Assembly (NCBI GenBank): GCA_020284085.1 | Contig: JACEVL010000806.1 | Location: 531,872 to 595,871, forward strand | Direction of reading: 5' to 3' | From: Aporrectodea caliginosa | Lineage: Eukaryota; Annelida; Clitellata; Crassiclitellata; Lumbricidae | DNA length: 64,000 nt | Part shown: in pieces, positions 1-10,300 of the stretch | Numbering within the stretch: the stretch's first letter is position 1 | Layout: each line of letters opens with the position of its first letter | Program-made: the position numbers and the translations under genes | The notes under the pieces: model-generated | What the model was told of the DNA's origin: nothing | The model's database searches: none | The model's input: the letters and a program-made list of their open reading frames with translations, nothing else

Positions 1-3000
1 CCTTTTCCTCCATCTCTCTACTCCTCCCTTTCCTCCATCTGTTTTTCTCCCTTTTTCCTCCATCTGATCTTCCTCCCTTCCGTTTCTTTTCCTCCTTTTT
101 CCTCCCTTTGTTTCCCTCCTCTTTCCTCCTTTCTCCTCCTCCTTTTTCCTCCCTTCTCCTCCATCCTTCTCTCCTCCTTTCCTCCCTTTTTCTCTTTCCC
201 TTTCCTCCTCCTCCCATCTGTTCCTCTTCCTCCATTTCTCTCCTCTTCTCCTTTTTTCTCCTCCATCTGTTCCTTCCTCCTTTCCATTCCATCTGTTTCC
301 TCCCTTTCCTCCTCCATCTGTTCCTCCCTTTTCCTCCATCTGTTTCTCCTTCTCCTTTCCTCCATCTGTTCTCTTCCTCCTTTTCCTCCATCTCTGTTCT
401 TCCTCCATTTCCTCCTCTGTTTCTCCTCCCTCTTCCTCCTTTTCTCCTCCATCTTCCTCCCTTTCCTCCATCTGTTTTTCCTCCTTTCCTCCATTTCCTT
501 CCTCCTCCTTTTTCCTCCATCTTCCTCCCTTTCCTCCTTTTTCCTCCTCCTTTTCTCCTTTTCCTTCTCCTTTTCCTCCTGTTTCCTTTCTTTCCTCCTT
601 TTTCCTTTGTTTCTCCTTTTTTTCCTCCTTTTCCTCCATTTTGACGATTTTCCTTTTTCCTCCATTTCCTCCTCCTTTTCCTCCTTTTCCTCCATTTTTT
701 TTCCTCCTCTTTTCCTCCATCTGTTTCTCCATTTTCCTTTTCCTCCTCCTTCCTCCTTTCCTCCTGTTTTTTCCTCCATTCCTGTTTTTCCTCCCTCTCC
801 TCCATTTCCTCTCCTCCTTTCCTTTCTCCTTTCTCCTCTTCCTCCTTTTCCTCCATTCTGTCTTTTCCTCCCTTCTCCTCCTTTTCCTCCTTTCCTCCAT
901 TCCTTTTCCTCCTTTCCTCCTCTTTTCTTCCTCCTTTTTCCTCCATTCTTTTTTCCTCCCTTTCCTCCATTGTTTCCTTTTTCCTCCATCTCCTTCTTTC
1001 CTCCATTTTTCTTCCTCCATTTTTCCTCTCCTCCTGTTTTCCTTCATTTCTTTTCCTCCTCTTTTTCCTCCTCCTCCTCCTCCTGTTTCCTCCCTCCTTT
1101 TCTTCTTCCTCCCTTTTCCTCCATCTCTGCTTTCCTCTCCCTTTCCTTTTTCCTCCTCCTCCTTTCCTCCTTTTTCTCCTTCCTCCTTTCCTCCATCTGT
1201 TTTTCCTCCCTTTCTCCTCCTTTTGTTTCTCCTCCTCCTCCTCCTCCTTTTCCTCCTTTCCTCCACTTTTTCCTCCCTTTTTCCATTTCTGTTCCTTCCT
1301 CCTTTTCCTTCCTCTGCTCTTTTCCTCCCTCCTTTCCTCCTCTTTTTCCTCCTTTTTTTCCTCCATCTTCCTCCTCTTCCTCCTCCTCCTCCTCCTTTTC
1401 CTCCATTTCCTCCTCCTTTTTCCTCCATTTTCTCCTTTTCCTCCTTTTTCCTCCATTTCCTCTCTCCTCCCTTTCCTCCATTTCTCCTCCTCCTTCCTCC
1501 TTCCTCTCCTTTCCTTCCTCCTTTTCCTCCTCTTTCCTCCTCCTTCCTCCTCTGTTTCCTCCTTTTCCTCCACCTTTTTCCTCCTTTTCCTCTTTCCCTC
1601 CTTTCCTCCTCCTCCTCCTCCTTTCCATCTTTTTTCCTTCCTCCTTTTCCTCCATCATCTGTTCCCTTCCTCCTTTTTCCTCCATCCTTCTTTTCCTCCT
1701 TTTTTTTTTCTCCTCTCTCTTTTCCTCCTTCTTTCCTCTTCCTTTCCTTTTTCCTCCATTCTGTTCTTCCTCCTTTTCCTCCTCTTCTTCTTTTCCTCCC
1801 TTTTCCTCCTCTTTTTTCCTCCTTTTTCCTCCATCTGTTTTCCTCCTTTTCCTCCTTTCTTTCCTCCCTTTTCCTCCATTTTTCCTCCTCCTCCATCTCT
1901 TCCTCCTCCCTTTTTCCTCCTCTCCTTTTCCTCCTTCCTCCTCCTCCTCCATCTTTTTTTCCTCCATTTTCCTCCTCCTCCTTTTTCCTCCATTTCTCCT
2001 CCTCCCTTCCTCCTCCTCCTTCTTCTCCCTTTCCTCTCCTTTTTCCTCCATTTCCTCCCTCCTTTCCTCTCATCTTTTCTCTCCTCTTCCTCTTTTCTCC
2101 TTTTTCCTCCTCCATCTTTTCTTCCTCCTTTTTCCTCCATTTCTTTTTCCTCCTTTTGTTCCTCCCTTTTCTCCTCCTTTTTTTCCTCCTCTCCTGTTTC
2201 TTTCCTCCTTTTCCTCCTTTTTCCTCTCATTTCCTCCTTCCTCCCTTTCCTCCATTTTTCTTTCTTCTCTTTTTTTCCTCCCATCTTTCCTCCTCTTTTT
2301 CCTCCATCTGTTTCTTCCTCCTTTTTCCTCCTCCTTTTTCTCTTTCCTCCTTCCCTCCTCCTCTCTCCTCCTTTTTCCTCTTCTTCTTTTCCTCTCTTCC
2401 TTCCTCCATTTTCCTCCTTTCCTCCTCCTCCTCCTCCTTTTCTCCATCCCTCCTTTCCTCCTCCTTTCCTTTTCTCTCCTTTTTCCTCTCCTCCTTTTCC
2501 TCCTCCTTTTCCTCCTCCATTTGTTTCCTCCCTTTTTCCTCCATCTGTTTCTCCTCCCTTTTTCCATTCTCTCTTTTTCCTCCTTTTTTCTTCATTTTGA
2601 CTCTTCCTCCCTTTCCTCCATTTCTGCTTTTCTCCTCCCTTTCCTCCATTCTCTGTTTTTTCCTCCCTTTCCTCCATTTCTTTTCCTTTCTCCTCCTTCC
2701 TCCTCCTTTCCTCCTCACTTCCTCCATTTTCTCCTCTCCATTTTCTCTCCTTTTCCTCCTTCTTCCTCCATTTCCTTTTCCTCCCTTTTTCCTCTCTTCC
2801 TCCTTTTCCTCCTCCTCCTGCTCTTTCCTCCATTTCCTCCATTCTGCTCCTCCCTTTTTTCCTCCTTTCTCTTTCTCTCTCTTTCCCTCCAGATTCCTCT
2901 TTTCCTCCCTTTCCTTTCTGCTCCTTTTTCCCTTCTCCTCCATTTTCCTCCTCCTTTCCTCCATTTCTTTTCTCCTCCTCCTTTCCTCCATTTGCTTCTT

Positions 3001-3570
3001 CCTCCTTTTCCTCCATCTGTTCCTCCTCCTTCCTCCCTTCTGCACTTTTCCTCCATTTTCTTCATTCTCCTCCTCTTTTTCCTCCATTCTGCTCTGCCTC
3101 CCTTTCCTCCATCTTCTCCCCTTCCTCTCTTTTTCCTCCATTTGCTCCTTCTTCCTCCTCTTTCTCCATCTCTCCTCCTTTTCCTCCATCTTTCTCCTTC
3201 CTCCTTTCCTCCATTCTGCTCCTCCTCCTTTCCTCCATTCGCTCTTCCTACCTTTCCTCCATTCTGCTCTTCCTCCCTTTCCTCCATTTCGGTCTTCCTC
3301 CCTTTCCTCCATTCGCTCTTGCTCCCTTTCCTCCATTAGCTCCTCCTCCCTTTCCTCCATTCTTGCTCTTCCTCCCTTTCCTCCATTCGCTCTTCCTCTT
3401 TTTCTTCATTTGACTCATCCCTTTTCTTCATCTGCGCTCCTCCTCCTTTTCCTCCATTCGCTCTTCTTCCTTCCTTTCCTCCATTCTCTTCCTCCTCCTT
3501 TCTTCCATTCGCTCCTCCTACCTTTCCTCCATTCGCTCTTCCTCCCTTTCCTCTATTCGCTCTTCCTCCC
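1..3570. repeat. 3.6-kb polypyrimidine (C/T) minisatellite
   Basis: The plus strand is almost pure C and T, built from variants of TTTTCCTCC with interspersed CATCTG or CATT. Units are irregular at the left. From about 3220 they become a cleaner 24-bp unit (CTCTTCCTCCCTTTCCTCCA plus TTCG), ending at the unique sequence near 3575. Long open frames of 178 to 997 codons cross it in several frames on both strands. Their products are low-complexity F/S/P/L or K/E/R/G, as expected when a repeat simply lacks stop codons, so no gene is called. The other strand is a GGAGGAAA-type purine tract able to form triplex DNA. The array starts before the window. Confidence 0.97.
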
Positions 3571-3639
3571 TGGAGTCCCTTTCCTGACGGTCGCTGAACA
3601 AAAACGTGTAGGCTCTACATTTAGCCTACATTAATTTTA

Positions 3640-3696
3640 CTAAAATCTCTGTCGCCGTGCAAATTTCTCTGTGGCAAAGCAAGTGACAGGCCTGGG
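3640..3696 (+). repeat. Dispersed repeat 'a' (copy 1)
   Basis: A segment of about 57 bp, with CTCTGTCGCCGTGCAAATTT and then CTCTGTGGCAAAGCAAGTGA, recurs at 28985-29040 with only a few differences. Both copies lie several hundred bases before a second shared motif (4242 and 29884). The 3571-3944 interval otherwise shows no gene. Confidence 0.75.
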
Positions 3697-3943
3697 ACTA
3701 TTACAGTGCAAATTTTAACTGATTTAGTCTACGTATAGTACTGGGACAAAGTCTGCCACGACTATGGTCTGAGGGAGTGTCGTAAGCTCCCAGCGGGGTC
3801 TGAGCCTCAGCCGACGAACAAGGCTTTTACAGCATTTGCTGCCAAATAGCCCCATTTTAGCCACTTTGTTTTACCAAATTTGCTTCCTATTATTATACAT
3901 ATTCTATTTAAGTTATTCTCAGAAGTTTGAAGTCTGAAACACA

Positions 3944-3944
<1 letters not shown>

Positions 3945-3974
<30 letters not shown>

Positions 3975-3994
3975 TATTAATAATAATAATAATA

Positions 3995-4051
<57 letters not shown>

Positions 4052-4152
4052 CAACTGCAACAGCAGCAGCAGCAGCTTAACAGCAACAGCAGCAGCAGCA
4101 CAGTAGGGCAGCAGTCTGCTGCTGCTGCTGCTGCTGCTACTATTACTATTGC

Positions 4153-4240
<88 letters not shown>
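3945..4240. repeat. Mirror-structured trinucleotide array, (AAT)n-(CAG)n / (CTG)n-(ATT)n
   Basis: The left half is (AAT)n passing into AAC and then CAG triplets (to about 4105). The right half starts with CTG/GCT triplets (from about 4112) and passes into (ATT)n up to 4240. The right half is therefore an approximate reverse complement of the left, giving a foldback of about 300 bp with CAG/CTG at its centre. The minus-strand frame here is poly-Tyr/Ile and is not a gene. Confidence 0.9.
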
Positions 4241-4241
<1 letters not shown>

Positions 4242-4242
<1 letters not shown>

Positions 4243-4636
4243 TAGATGTTTGCCCGTCCTAAGACGGTTAAGTTTAGGGAGCTTCCACGCTCATACAGGG
4301 CAATAGACTACGATGCAACGCAAATTTTATCACACGGCAATATGAACCTACACGACGGTTTAAAGTTGATAGCGGTATTCGCCTTCTCTCCCCCTCCTCT
4401 CGCCGCCCCTCGCCTCCTCTCTCTTCCCTTCCCTTCCCTTCTCTTCCCTTCCCACCCCTCATGCCATCCCCTGCCCTGCCCTGCCCTGCCCTCCTCTCCT
4501 CTCCCCTCCTTCCCTGCCCTCTCCTTCCCTCTGTCCCTCCATTCCCTCCCTCTTCCTCTCCCCTCTTTTCCCCTTCCTCTTTTCCGCTCTCCTCCCCTCC
4601 GTCTCTCTCCCTCCCCTCCCCTCCCCTCCCCTCCTA
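4242..4636 (+). repeat. Dispersed repeat 'b' with C-rich tail (copy 1)
   Basis: It begins CTAGATGTTTGCCCGTCCTA then AGACGG, directly after the (ATT)n array. The same 26-bp box occurs at 29884-29909, again right after an A/T microsatellite. In both copies about 100 to 150 bp of less similar sequence follows, then a (CCCTC)n-like pyrimidine tract (4386-4636 here, about 29970-30008 there). It is probably one interspersed element carrying microsatellites at both sides. The short frames inside are low-complexity. Confidence 0.65.
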
Positions 4637-4810
4637 CACCACCCATGCACCCACGCAGAGTTCAAGGAAAACTTCAAGACAACGAAAAGATTTATACGCA
4701 AAACATTGTTTACAATGAGATTTTCGCAATTTCATGAACTCTCAAGACCTTTAGTCATCCTGGACATAACCTCCATTACCTCCTAGCCCCTTTTTATATA
4801 CTGTCCAGAT

Positions 4811-5112
4811 CTAGGGGGCTAGCGCGCCCCTACCGATGTGTGTGGTTGTCGACGGCTACGCCGCGATCTATGTGGCTGGCCCACCTCGCGTAAAGATTAC
4901 TTACCAGCTTCGCTGGATTCGCTAGGGGAGGCACGAGTCGTGTAGGGCGCTAGCGCGCCCCTACCGATGCGTGTGGTTGTCGACGGCTACGCCGCGAGAT
5001 AAATGCGTGTGGATTCGCTAGGGGCGCCACGAGTCGTGTAGGGCGCTAGCGCGCCCCTACCGATGCGTGTGGTTGTCGACGGCTACGCCGCGAGATAAAT
5101 GCGTGCTGCCAT
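4811..5112. repeat. GC-rich tandem repeat, 96-bp period
   Basis: The box GGCGCTAGCGCGCCCCTACC starts at about 4946 and 5042, exactly 96 bp apart, and a diverged copy starts near 4815. Each unit contains the perfect palindrome GCGCTAGCGC and the block GTGGTTGTCGACGGCTACGC. The GC content is far above the flanks. 4640-4810 shows nothing recognisable. Confidence 0.85.
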
Positions 5113-5175
5113 CTGGCGAATGACTCGCGAAACAGCGTTACACGACAGATGGACGCACTCACGCAGGGAGATTTC

Positions 5176-5925
5176 TGTGCGTTTATATTATTAATTATTA
5201 TTATTATAAAATCAGAGTTCTTAAAATCATGGTTCTTAAATCATGGTTCTAGGGCCTCATCGAACCCAGGCACGCGATAGCGTTAAACCGCTGGATTGTA
5301 ACTGAAATCTTTTGGAACAGGAAGAAAGTTTCTTGAAGATCTTCCGTTGTTCTTGTCAATCGTCGGCCGAGTTCCAAGATGAAGGCCAGGCCTTCGTGGT
5401 CCATAGGCCCCATCGTTTCTATCGCGATAGGGGTAAAACAGTATCTCGTCTGAAGCTCAGCGTATTTGGATTGCTTTCTAGTCGCGGCTATTTCCGCCGC
5501 TCCTCCTGCCGCTGCTGATGTCTCGGCCAAGTACGATGGCGCGAAAGTGTCAATGATTGTCACATCCCAAATCAGAGAACGCCCGCTTTTCCAAGGAATC
5601 AAGGTTTGGCCATCCGGTCTTTTCCCATCCAGTCGGGTAAGGCCAACCGGTTCCCTGATCGATGGTATGCCTGCCCTGATGAGACTGCGCAGCACAAAAT
5701 CGTTAATTGTAGAATGTCTTGCTTGTCTACCGAAGCCCAGTGAGCAAGCCAATCCATGCGAGCCTCTGGCTGAGACCATTGTTCCACATGCGCATGCGTG
5801 TGGGGCACAGATGACCGCCCCTAGTCTCAAGCCCACTGCCACCCTCATCTCCTCGTCGTTCAGCCTTAGGCCTTGGGCTGCTAGCGGCAGGGCGAAGAGC
5901 CAGTCTGAAGCGTGTGGGGCCTGTA
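5176..5925 (-). mobile_element. 5'-truncated LINE, minus strand
   Basis: The element reads from about 5925 down to 5176. It has the C-terminal part of a LINE reverse-transcriptase polyprotein (5249-5915) and a short 3' end made of near-tandem AACCATGATTTTAAG units running into an (ATT)n-like tail. Its 5' side stops at the (ATT)n tract at 5932-5960. A 5' truncation and a short-repeat 3' end are usual for CR1/L2-like non-LTR retrotransposons. The exact clade is not determined. Confidence 0.8.
5249..5915 (-). pseudogene. LINE polyprotein C-terminal fragment
   Basis: The minus frame is open for about 220 codons and ends at TAG (5249-5251). It carries landmarks seen downstream of the RT domain in LINE proteins of marine invertebrates: a segment ending RVAVGLRLG, a Cys/His cluster (CAPHACACG ... 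HGLAC ... RQARH), then DGKRPDGQTLIPW and SLIWDVTIIDTFAPSYL, and near the end IAIETMGP and LELGRRLT. There is no frameshift or stop, so the insertion looks young. The fragment lacks the endonuclease and RT core and cannot be functional alone. I did not assign a LINE family. Confidence 0.8.
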
Positions 5926-5929
5926 TGGC

Positions 5930-5961
<32 letters not shown>

Positions 5962-6017
5962 ATCAATTTGTAACGCGCGCAAGGTCACACCGAAATGTGA
6001 ATCTGAAGCAATTAGCC

Positions 6018-6555
6018 TAGCCTATAGATTAGAAGACAATCGAAACATGTCAACGTTTCCTAGGTCTTTGTCTGAAGACAATCGTAACCATGTCTACGTT
6101 TCTTCTTTGTCTGAAGACAATCGTAACCATGTCTACGTTTCCTCTTTGTCTGAAGGAAAACAATCGTAACCATGTCTACAGTTCCTCTTTGTCTGAAGCT
6201 AGACAATCGTAACCATGTCTACGTGTATATTTTTATATTTATTTGAAGACAATCGTAACAATGTCTACGTTTTCTCTTAATTAATTGTCTGAGGACAATC
6301 GAAACCATAGCCTACCTACGTGCTATCTAGTTTGAAGACAATCGTAACCATATCTACGTTTTCTCTTTGTCTGAAGACAATCTAAACCATAATTTTTATC
6401 TACGTTTTCTCTTTGTCTGAAGACAATCGTAACCATGCCTACGTGTAAATTCTTCTGTTAGAAATCTAGAAGACAATCGAAACCATATAGCCTATCTACG
6501 TTTTCTGTTTGTCTGAAGTCAATCCTAAACAAAATATTATTATCTACGTTTTTAG
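6018..6555 (+). repeat. 39-bp minisatellite, about 12 copies
   Basis: The conserved core is GAAGACAATCGTAACCATGT followed by CTACGTTTCCTCTTTGTCT. Two adjacent cores at 6074 and 6113 are exactly 39 bp apart. Later copies have small insertions that lengthen the unit to 45 to 60 bp. No spacer structure or CRISPR-like regularity is present. Confidence 0.92.
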
Positions 6556-6562
6556 CAAGCAA

Positions 6563-6640
6563 ATAAGTAAGTAAGAATATTCTTTATTAGACTGCTAGCA
6601 AACGCACTGTTGCTTACAAAAGGAATGATAACAGATTAAA
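6563..6640 (+). repeat. Dispersed retroposon tail 'TATTCTTTATTA' (copy 1)
   Basis: A block containing AAGTAAGTAAGAATATTCTT TATTA recurs at 17268-17345 (+), 42835-42925 (-), 45405-45480 (+) and, weakly, 63116-63200 (+). Two of these share a downstream GGTGTACAGACATC box. The source element is not identified. Confidence 0.7.
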
Positions 6641-7314
6641 AGGAAAGTCGTATAGGGCCTAACATTCGCATAATAAAACTTCTTTTACTACGCCTATAGT
6701 GATGGCTATCATGATTTAACAATAGCCATTGGTGGCTATAATTATCAAATTTAATAATGGCTATTGATGGTTAGGCTATATGAGCATAAATCTGGCTCTG
6801 TTGACATAGGCCTACTGGAAGTTTAGAGCGAAAGAGTCTCAGTGGAACAGTTGCAAAATTGAAGAGGTAGAGAAATACAGATAGTGGGACCAGCAACAGT
6901 ACAGTAACTGTGGCTGAACGCCGGCTAAAGACAAGACTTAACAAGTAACAACTACTTTACAGCAGGTGCTGATCGAACAGAGAGCCGGCCTATAACAGAG
7001 CAGCTACCGTACTGTACTATGTAACCACGGATGATTACTTGGATGGCTTTGTTAACAATATTATTTAGTCCACGATGTTCTGTCTCGGATAGCAATAAAC
7101 TGAATACTGGAGCTATACGAACTACTGTCCGCCCACCTAGCAACTTAACGGAAGTGTGTGACACATGTTTGAAAAGTGAGAGGAGGTCATGTGACATAAA
7201 TACGAGTGGTACTTTGTGACGTGTTATGTGTTTTTCTGTTATAGTTTTGTTACGAGTTTTGTATTCTATTTTTCTGTCGTTTTGATCGGACTTTATTAGT
7301 ATTAAGCGACTAAT
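6641..7314 (+). promoter_or_regulatory. Flower upstream region with probable 5' UTR
   Basis: This stretch precedes the Flower start codon and has no gene of its own. 6690-6790 holds degenerate GATGGCTAT repeats that also occur at 29215-29330. An E-box/M-box-like GTCATGTGAC lies at 7186-7195, about 120 bp before the ATG. No convincing TATA box was seen. A 176-codon minus frame (6952-7482) spans the whole region and overlaps Flower exon 1; it has no recognisable domain and is treated as antisense noise. Confidence 0.4.
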
Positions 7315-10300
7315 ATGTCGTCGACGGATTTTCCTCCTGTTCAGCCCAACGCCAGCGCTGGACCGTCGGCTGCCGAACCCTCCAGGAGCGGACCAGATGA
7401 CCCCGAGGTGACGTGGTGGTGTCGAATATTGACGAAGGTGGCAGCGTGCATTGCTGCTGTAGGTGAGTGGCGCGGCGAACATTTAGTATCGGGGTACCTT
7501 AACCCTAACCCTGACCCTCACGACGCGTAACCTTATCGTAACCGGGGTCAACCCGAATCCTCGAAGACGCTGAAAACAGACAAAAGCCCGATTTCCCGAA
7601 AACAGTTTTCTAGAAAGCGGCCGACCTATTTAACACTTTGACCGCGGGCCCAATTATAGGCCAGGCGCGGCTAATATAGGCCAAAAGCCCAAAAATTTAT
7701 AAACATTTTACGTAATAATTTATGACATCCTTTTGATTAAAGTATCAAAATAACTGGTCCTTTTGCGTGTTGTCCTTAGTGTCACACTGCGGGCCTTAGA
7801 AATTATGTTCAGTGTGAACCAGTTTGGAACATTTTAGGCCTACAACGCACAGTAGGCCTACAGGCTCTAAAGGGCAAGTTTCCAAAAAATAACGCGTTTC
7901 CTTGAGCCTATCCTGCTTGTTGCAAACAACACATCTATTGCAAGGTCCTGCTTTGGTAGCAGTTGCTGGGATAACATCCAGGTAATGCTGTCCACTGAGT
8001 CTGGATAAGTCCGAAGCATTGTGTTCCTTGAAGGCCACTGTCTCTGGCCGATCTTAGCTTCCGAGCAGAGACCGAATAACATTAGGTTATTTTGTTCCAA
8101 ACCTCGTGTACACTATCAACAAAACAATCATCGTCTAATTCGCACGTCATCTTCATAGGCTGCTGTATACTGAACCTTTTCTTTTTCAAATAATTGATAT
8201 AAATTTATTATGTTTACAACAAATAGCCTACACCAAGATGGCTGACACAACAACAGACGCTTCATATCAAATATTCCATTTTTTAGTCACTAAACATTGC
8301 CAAAAATAATCTTATATGCATTCAGTAGGTAGCAGCACATGTCTACTATTACTTATAAGCGGCAGGAATTATTACTGGGACGCTGAACAACCTCTGTGCG
8401 GCCTATACCTAAGGGACGTGTATACACGTCCCTAGCGTCTGAACAATCCCAATTTGGGACGTGTTAACACGTCCCTAGCGGCCAACGTGTTAAAGTTAAA
8501 TTGTAAACATGACAAAGACCTTGATGTACATCGATATACTTACTGCCTATTCAAATGTTTATTTGTTAATTATATTCATTCGGGTCGGACTTTTACAATT
8601 AATTTCGGGGATCCGGCCGATTCGTTTGCCGGTGTAAAATAGAGTATCCCCATACATGAGTATCCCCCTTAGCGAAATGGAGTATTTGCTTTAATTTACA
8701 TTATTTGTGGTTTCTAAGTGTTTTCGGTCGTACTGTTTGGATTTATTGTACACATAAAATGTTTGAATTGCGTATCTTTAGTTTGTACGTCGACCTGAAA
8801 TCAAATTTGTGAATTTGACTGAAAATTCGTCGAGGCTATCGTGATGCGTATGACGAAGGGGGATAGAATGGTTTATCCCCCCGGATACTCTAGACCAGTT
8901 TATTCCATCCAGGGGGATAAATTCATACATCCCCCCGGATAGTCTTAGGACGGATACTCTATTTTCGTGATACCGGCACCAACCTAACCGACTCTGACGA
9001 CGTCTAACCTGAATTGTTGACTCTCAAAGCCATTTTGAACAATGCACTTGCACCGTTATGCGCCAAGGTCTTCCACCGCGGAATTGTGTCGAAAATATTA
9101 CTTCTGGGGCTGAATTTTTTGCCGCAAAAGACGTATCCTTTACATATATACTGTGATAGGCATAAAATGTTGTGTGTTGATTTCGGTAAAATAATCGGTT
9201 TAGCGTCCCCTATTATTTGATCATTATAGCATATTGTTGCAGCATCATAAATTAATTTAAACGTTAACTTGTATAGTTCTTACAGATCAGAATATAATGA
9301 TGTGTAACATAAGTAGAAAACAAGCATAAAAATTCATTAGGAAGAAACATGAACGAATAAACACGTACGCATAGCATAATCATTCTACTACTAGGGGAAG
9401 CCAAAGCTGGTATTTGGAATGATCATTTGTTGTCATCAATATTAGTTTTTATATTTTTTATATGACAATTTCTCTCGCCATGTTGGTATGTTTAATTTGG
9501 AACACCGAAACAATTATGTTCTAATGGTTAAGTAATAAGTAATTGAGGATGTTAAAACAATATTTTACCCATTCTCATAAGTATCGAACAAATGAAATGG
9601 ATAACTCACCTGACTGCACACCTGTCTGATTTTTTGTTTGTTTTTGATTTCATTATTTAACATATTTCTATTGTAACTGGTTGCGGTCTGTCAACCTGTC
9701 AGAAAATAAAACGAATATCTATCTAACTCTCTGTCGCCTGTTTGTCTACTACTAATACACAAACTGTAAAAGACAGGGATAAAATGTTGAAATATTGTAG
9801 ATAGTCAAGTTCACACACTTGTGTAGATAGCATACTTAATGTTCACTTCTCTATCAATTCTAAGTTTGGCAAGTCTTGATTTTGATAACAATGACTTTGT
9901 CTTAGTAGGATATTTGTAAGGTTAAACTAAAGGTGTTATATAAATGCTTAGGTTCTGTGACATAGTGACTTGCTAAAGTGTTGATGGACCATTTTCAGGT
10001 GCCATAGGTGAATAATTGTATCAGTAGTAATATTCATTAAATAATTATACTAATTGGAAGAATGCCTGCATGAAAGGATGCATTGCTTATGGTTGAAATG
10101 GTCAGGGCCGTAGCGAGGCATGTGCCAACGGTGCCGTGGCACAGGGCGCAACTCAAGAGGGGGCGCAAATTTTGCGATGGAGTGATTTAATTACTAATAA
10201 TACTTTCTCTTGAAATATGAAATATCCATCACAAATGAAATAAATGTAATAAATTAAATAATAGCAAATCTGGCATAGACCAAAATAGGCGCAAAAGCCA

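Noticed and set aside
108..3634. Open frames of up to 997 codons in the first 3.6 kb, both strands
   Set aside because: All are translations of the C/T (or G/A) minisatellite. They are low-complexity, overlapping in several frames and without domains; lack of stops follows from composition.
4246..4737. 163-codon frame
   Set aside because: It crosses repeat 'b' and a CCCTC tract; the Pro/Ser/Leu composition comes from the tract.
6018..6555. CRISPR-like appearance of regular repeats (also 56455-57255)
   Set aside because: Units are contiguous with no unique spacers, there are no cas genes, and the DNA is clearly eukaryotic.
6952..7482. 176-codon minus-strand frame overlapping Flower exon 1
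   Set aside because: The opposite strand carries a clear Flower first exon with donor; the minus product has no recognisable feature.
7498..7522. Telomere-like CCCTAA repeats
   Set aside because: Only two loose copies; too short to mean an interstitial telomere.
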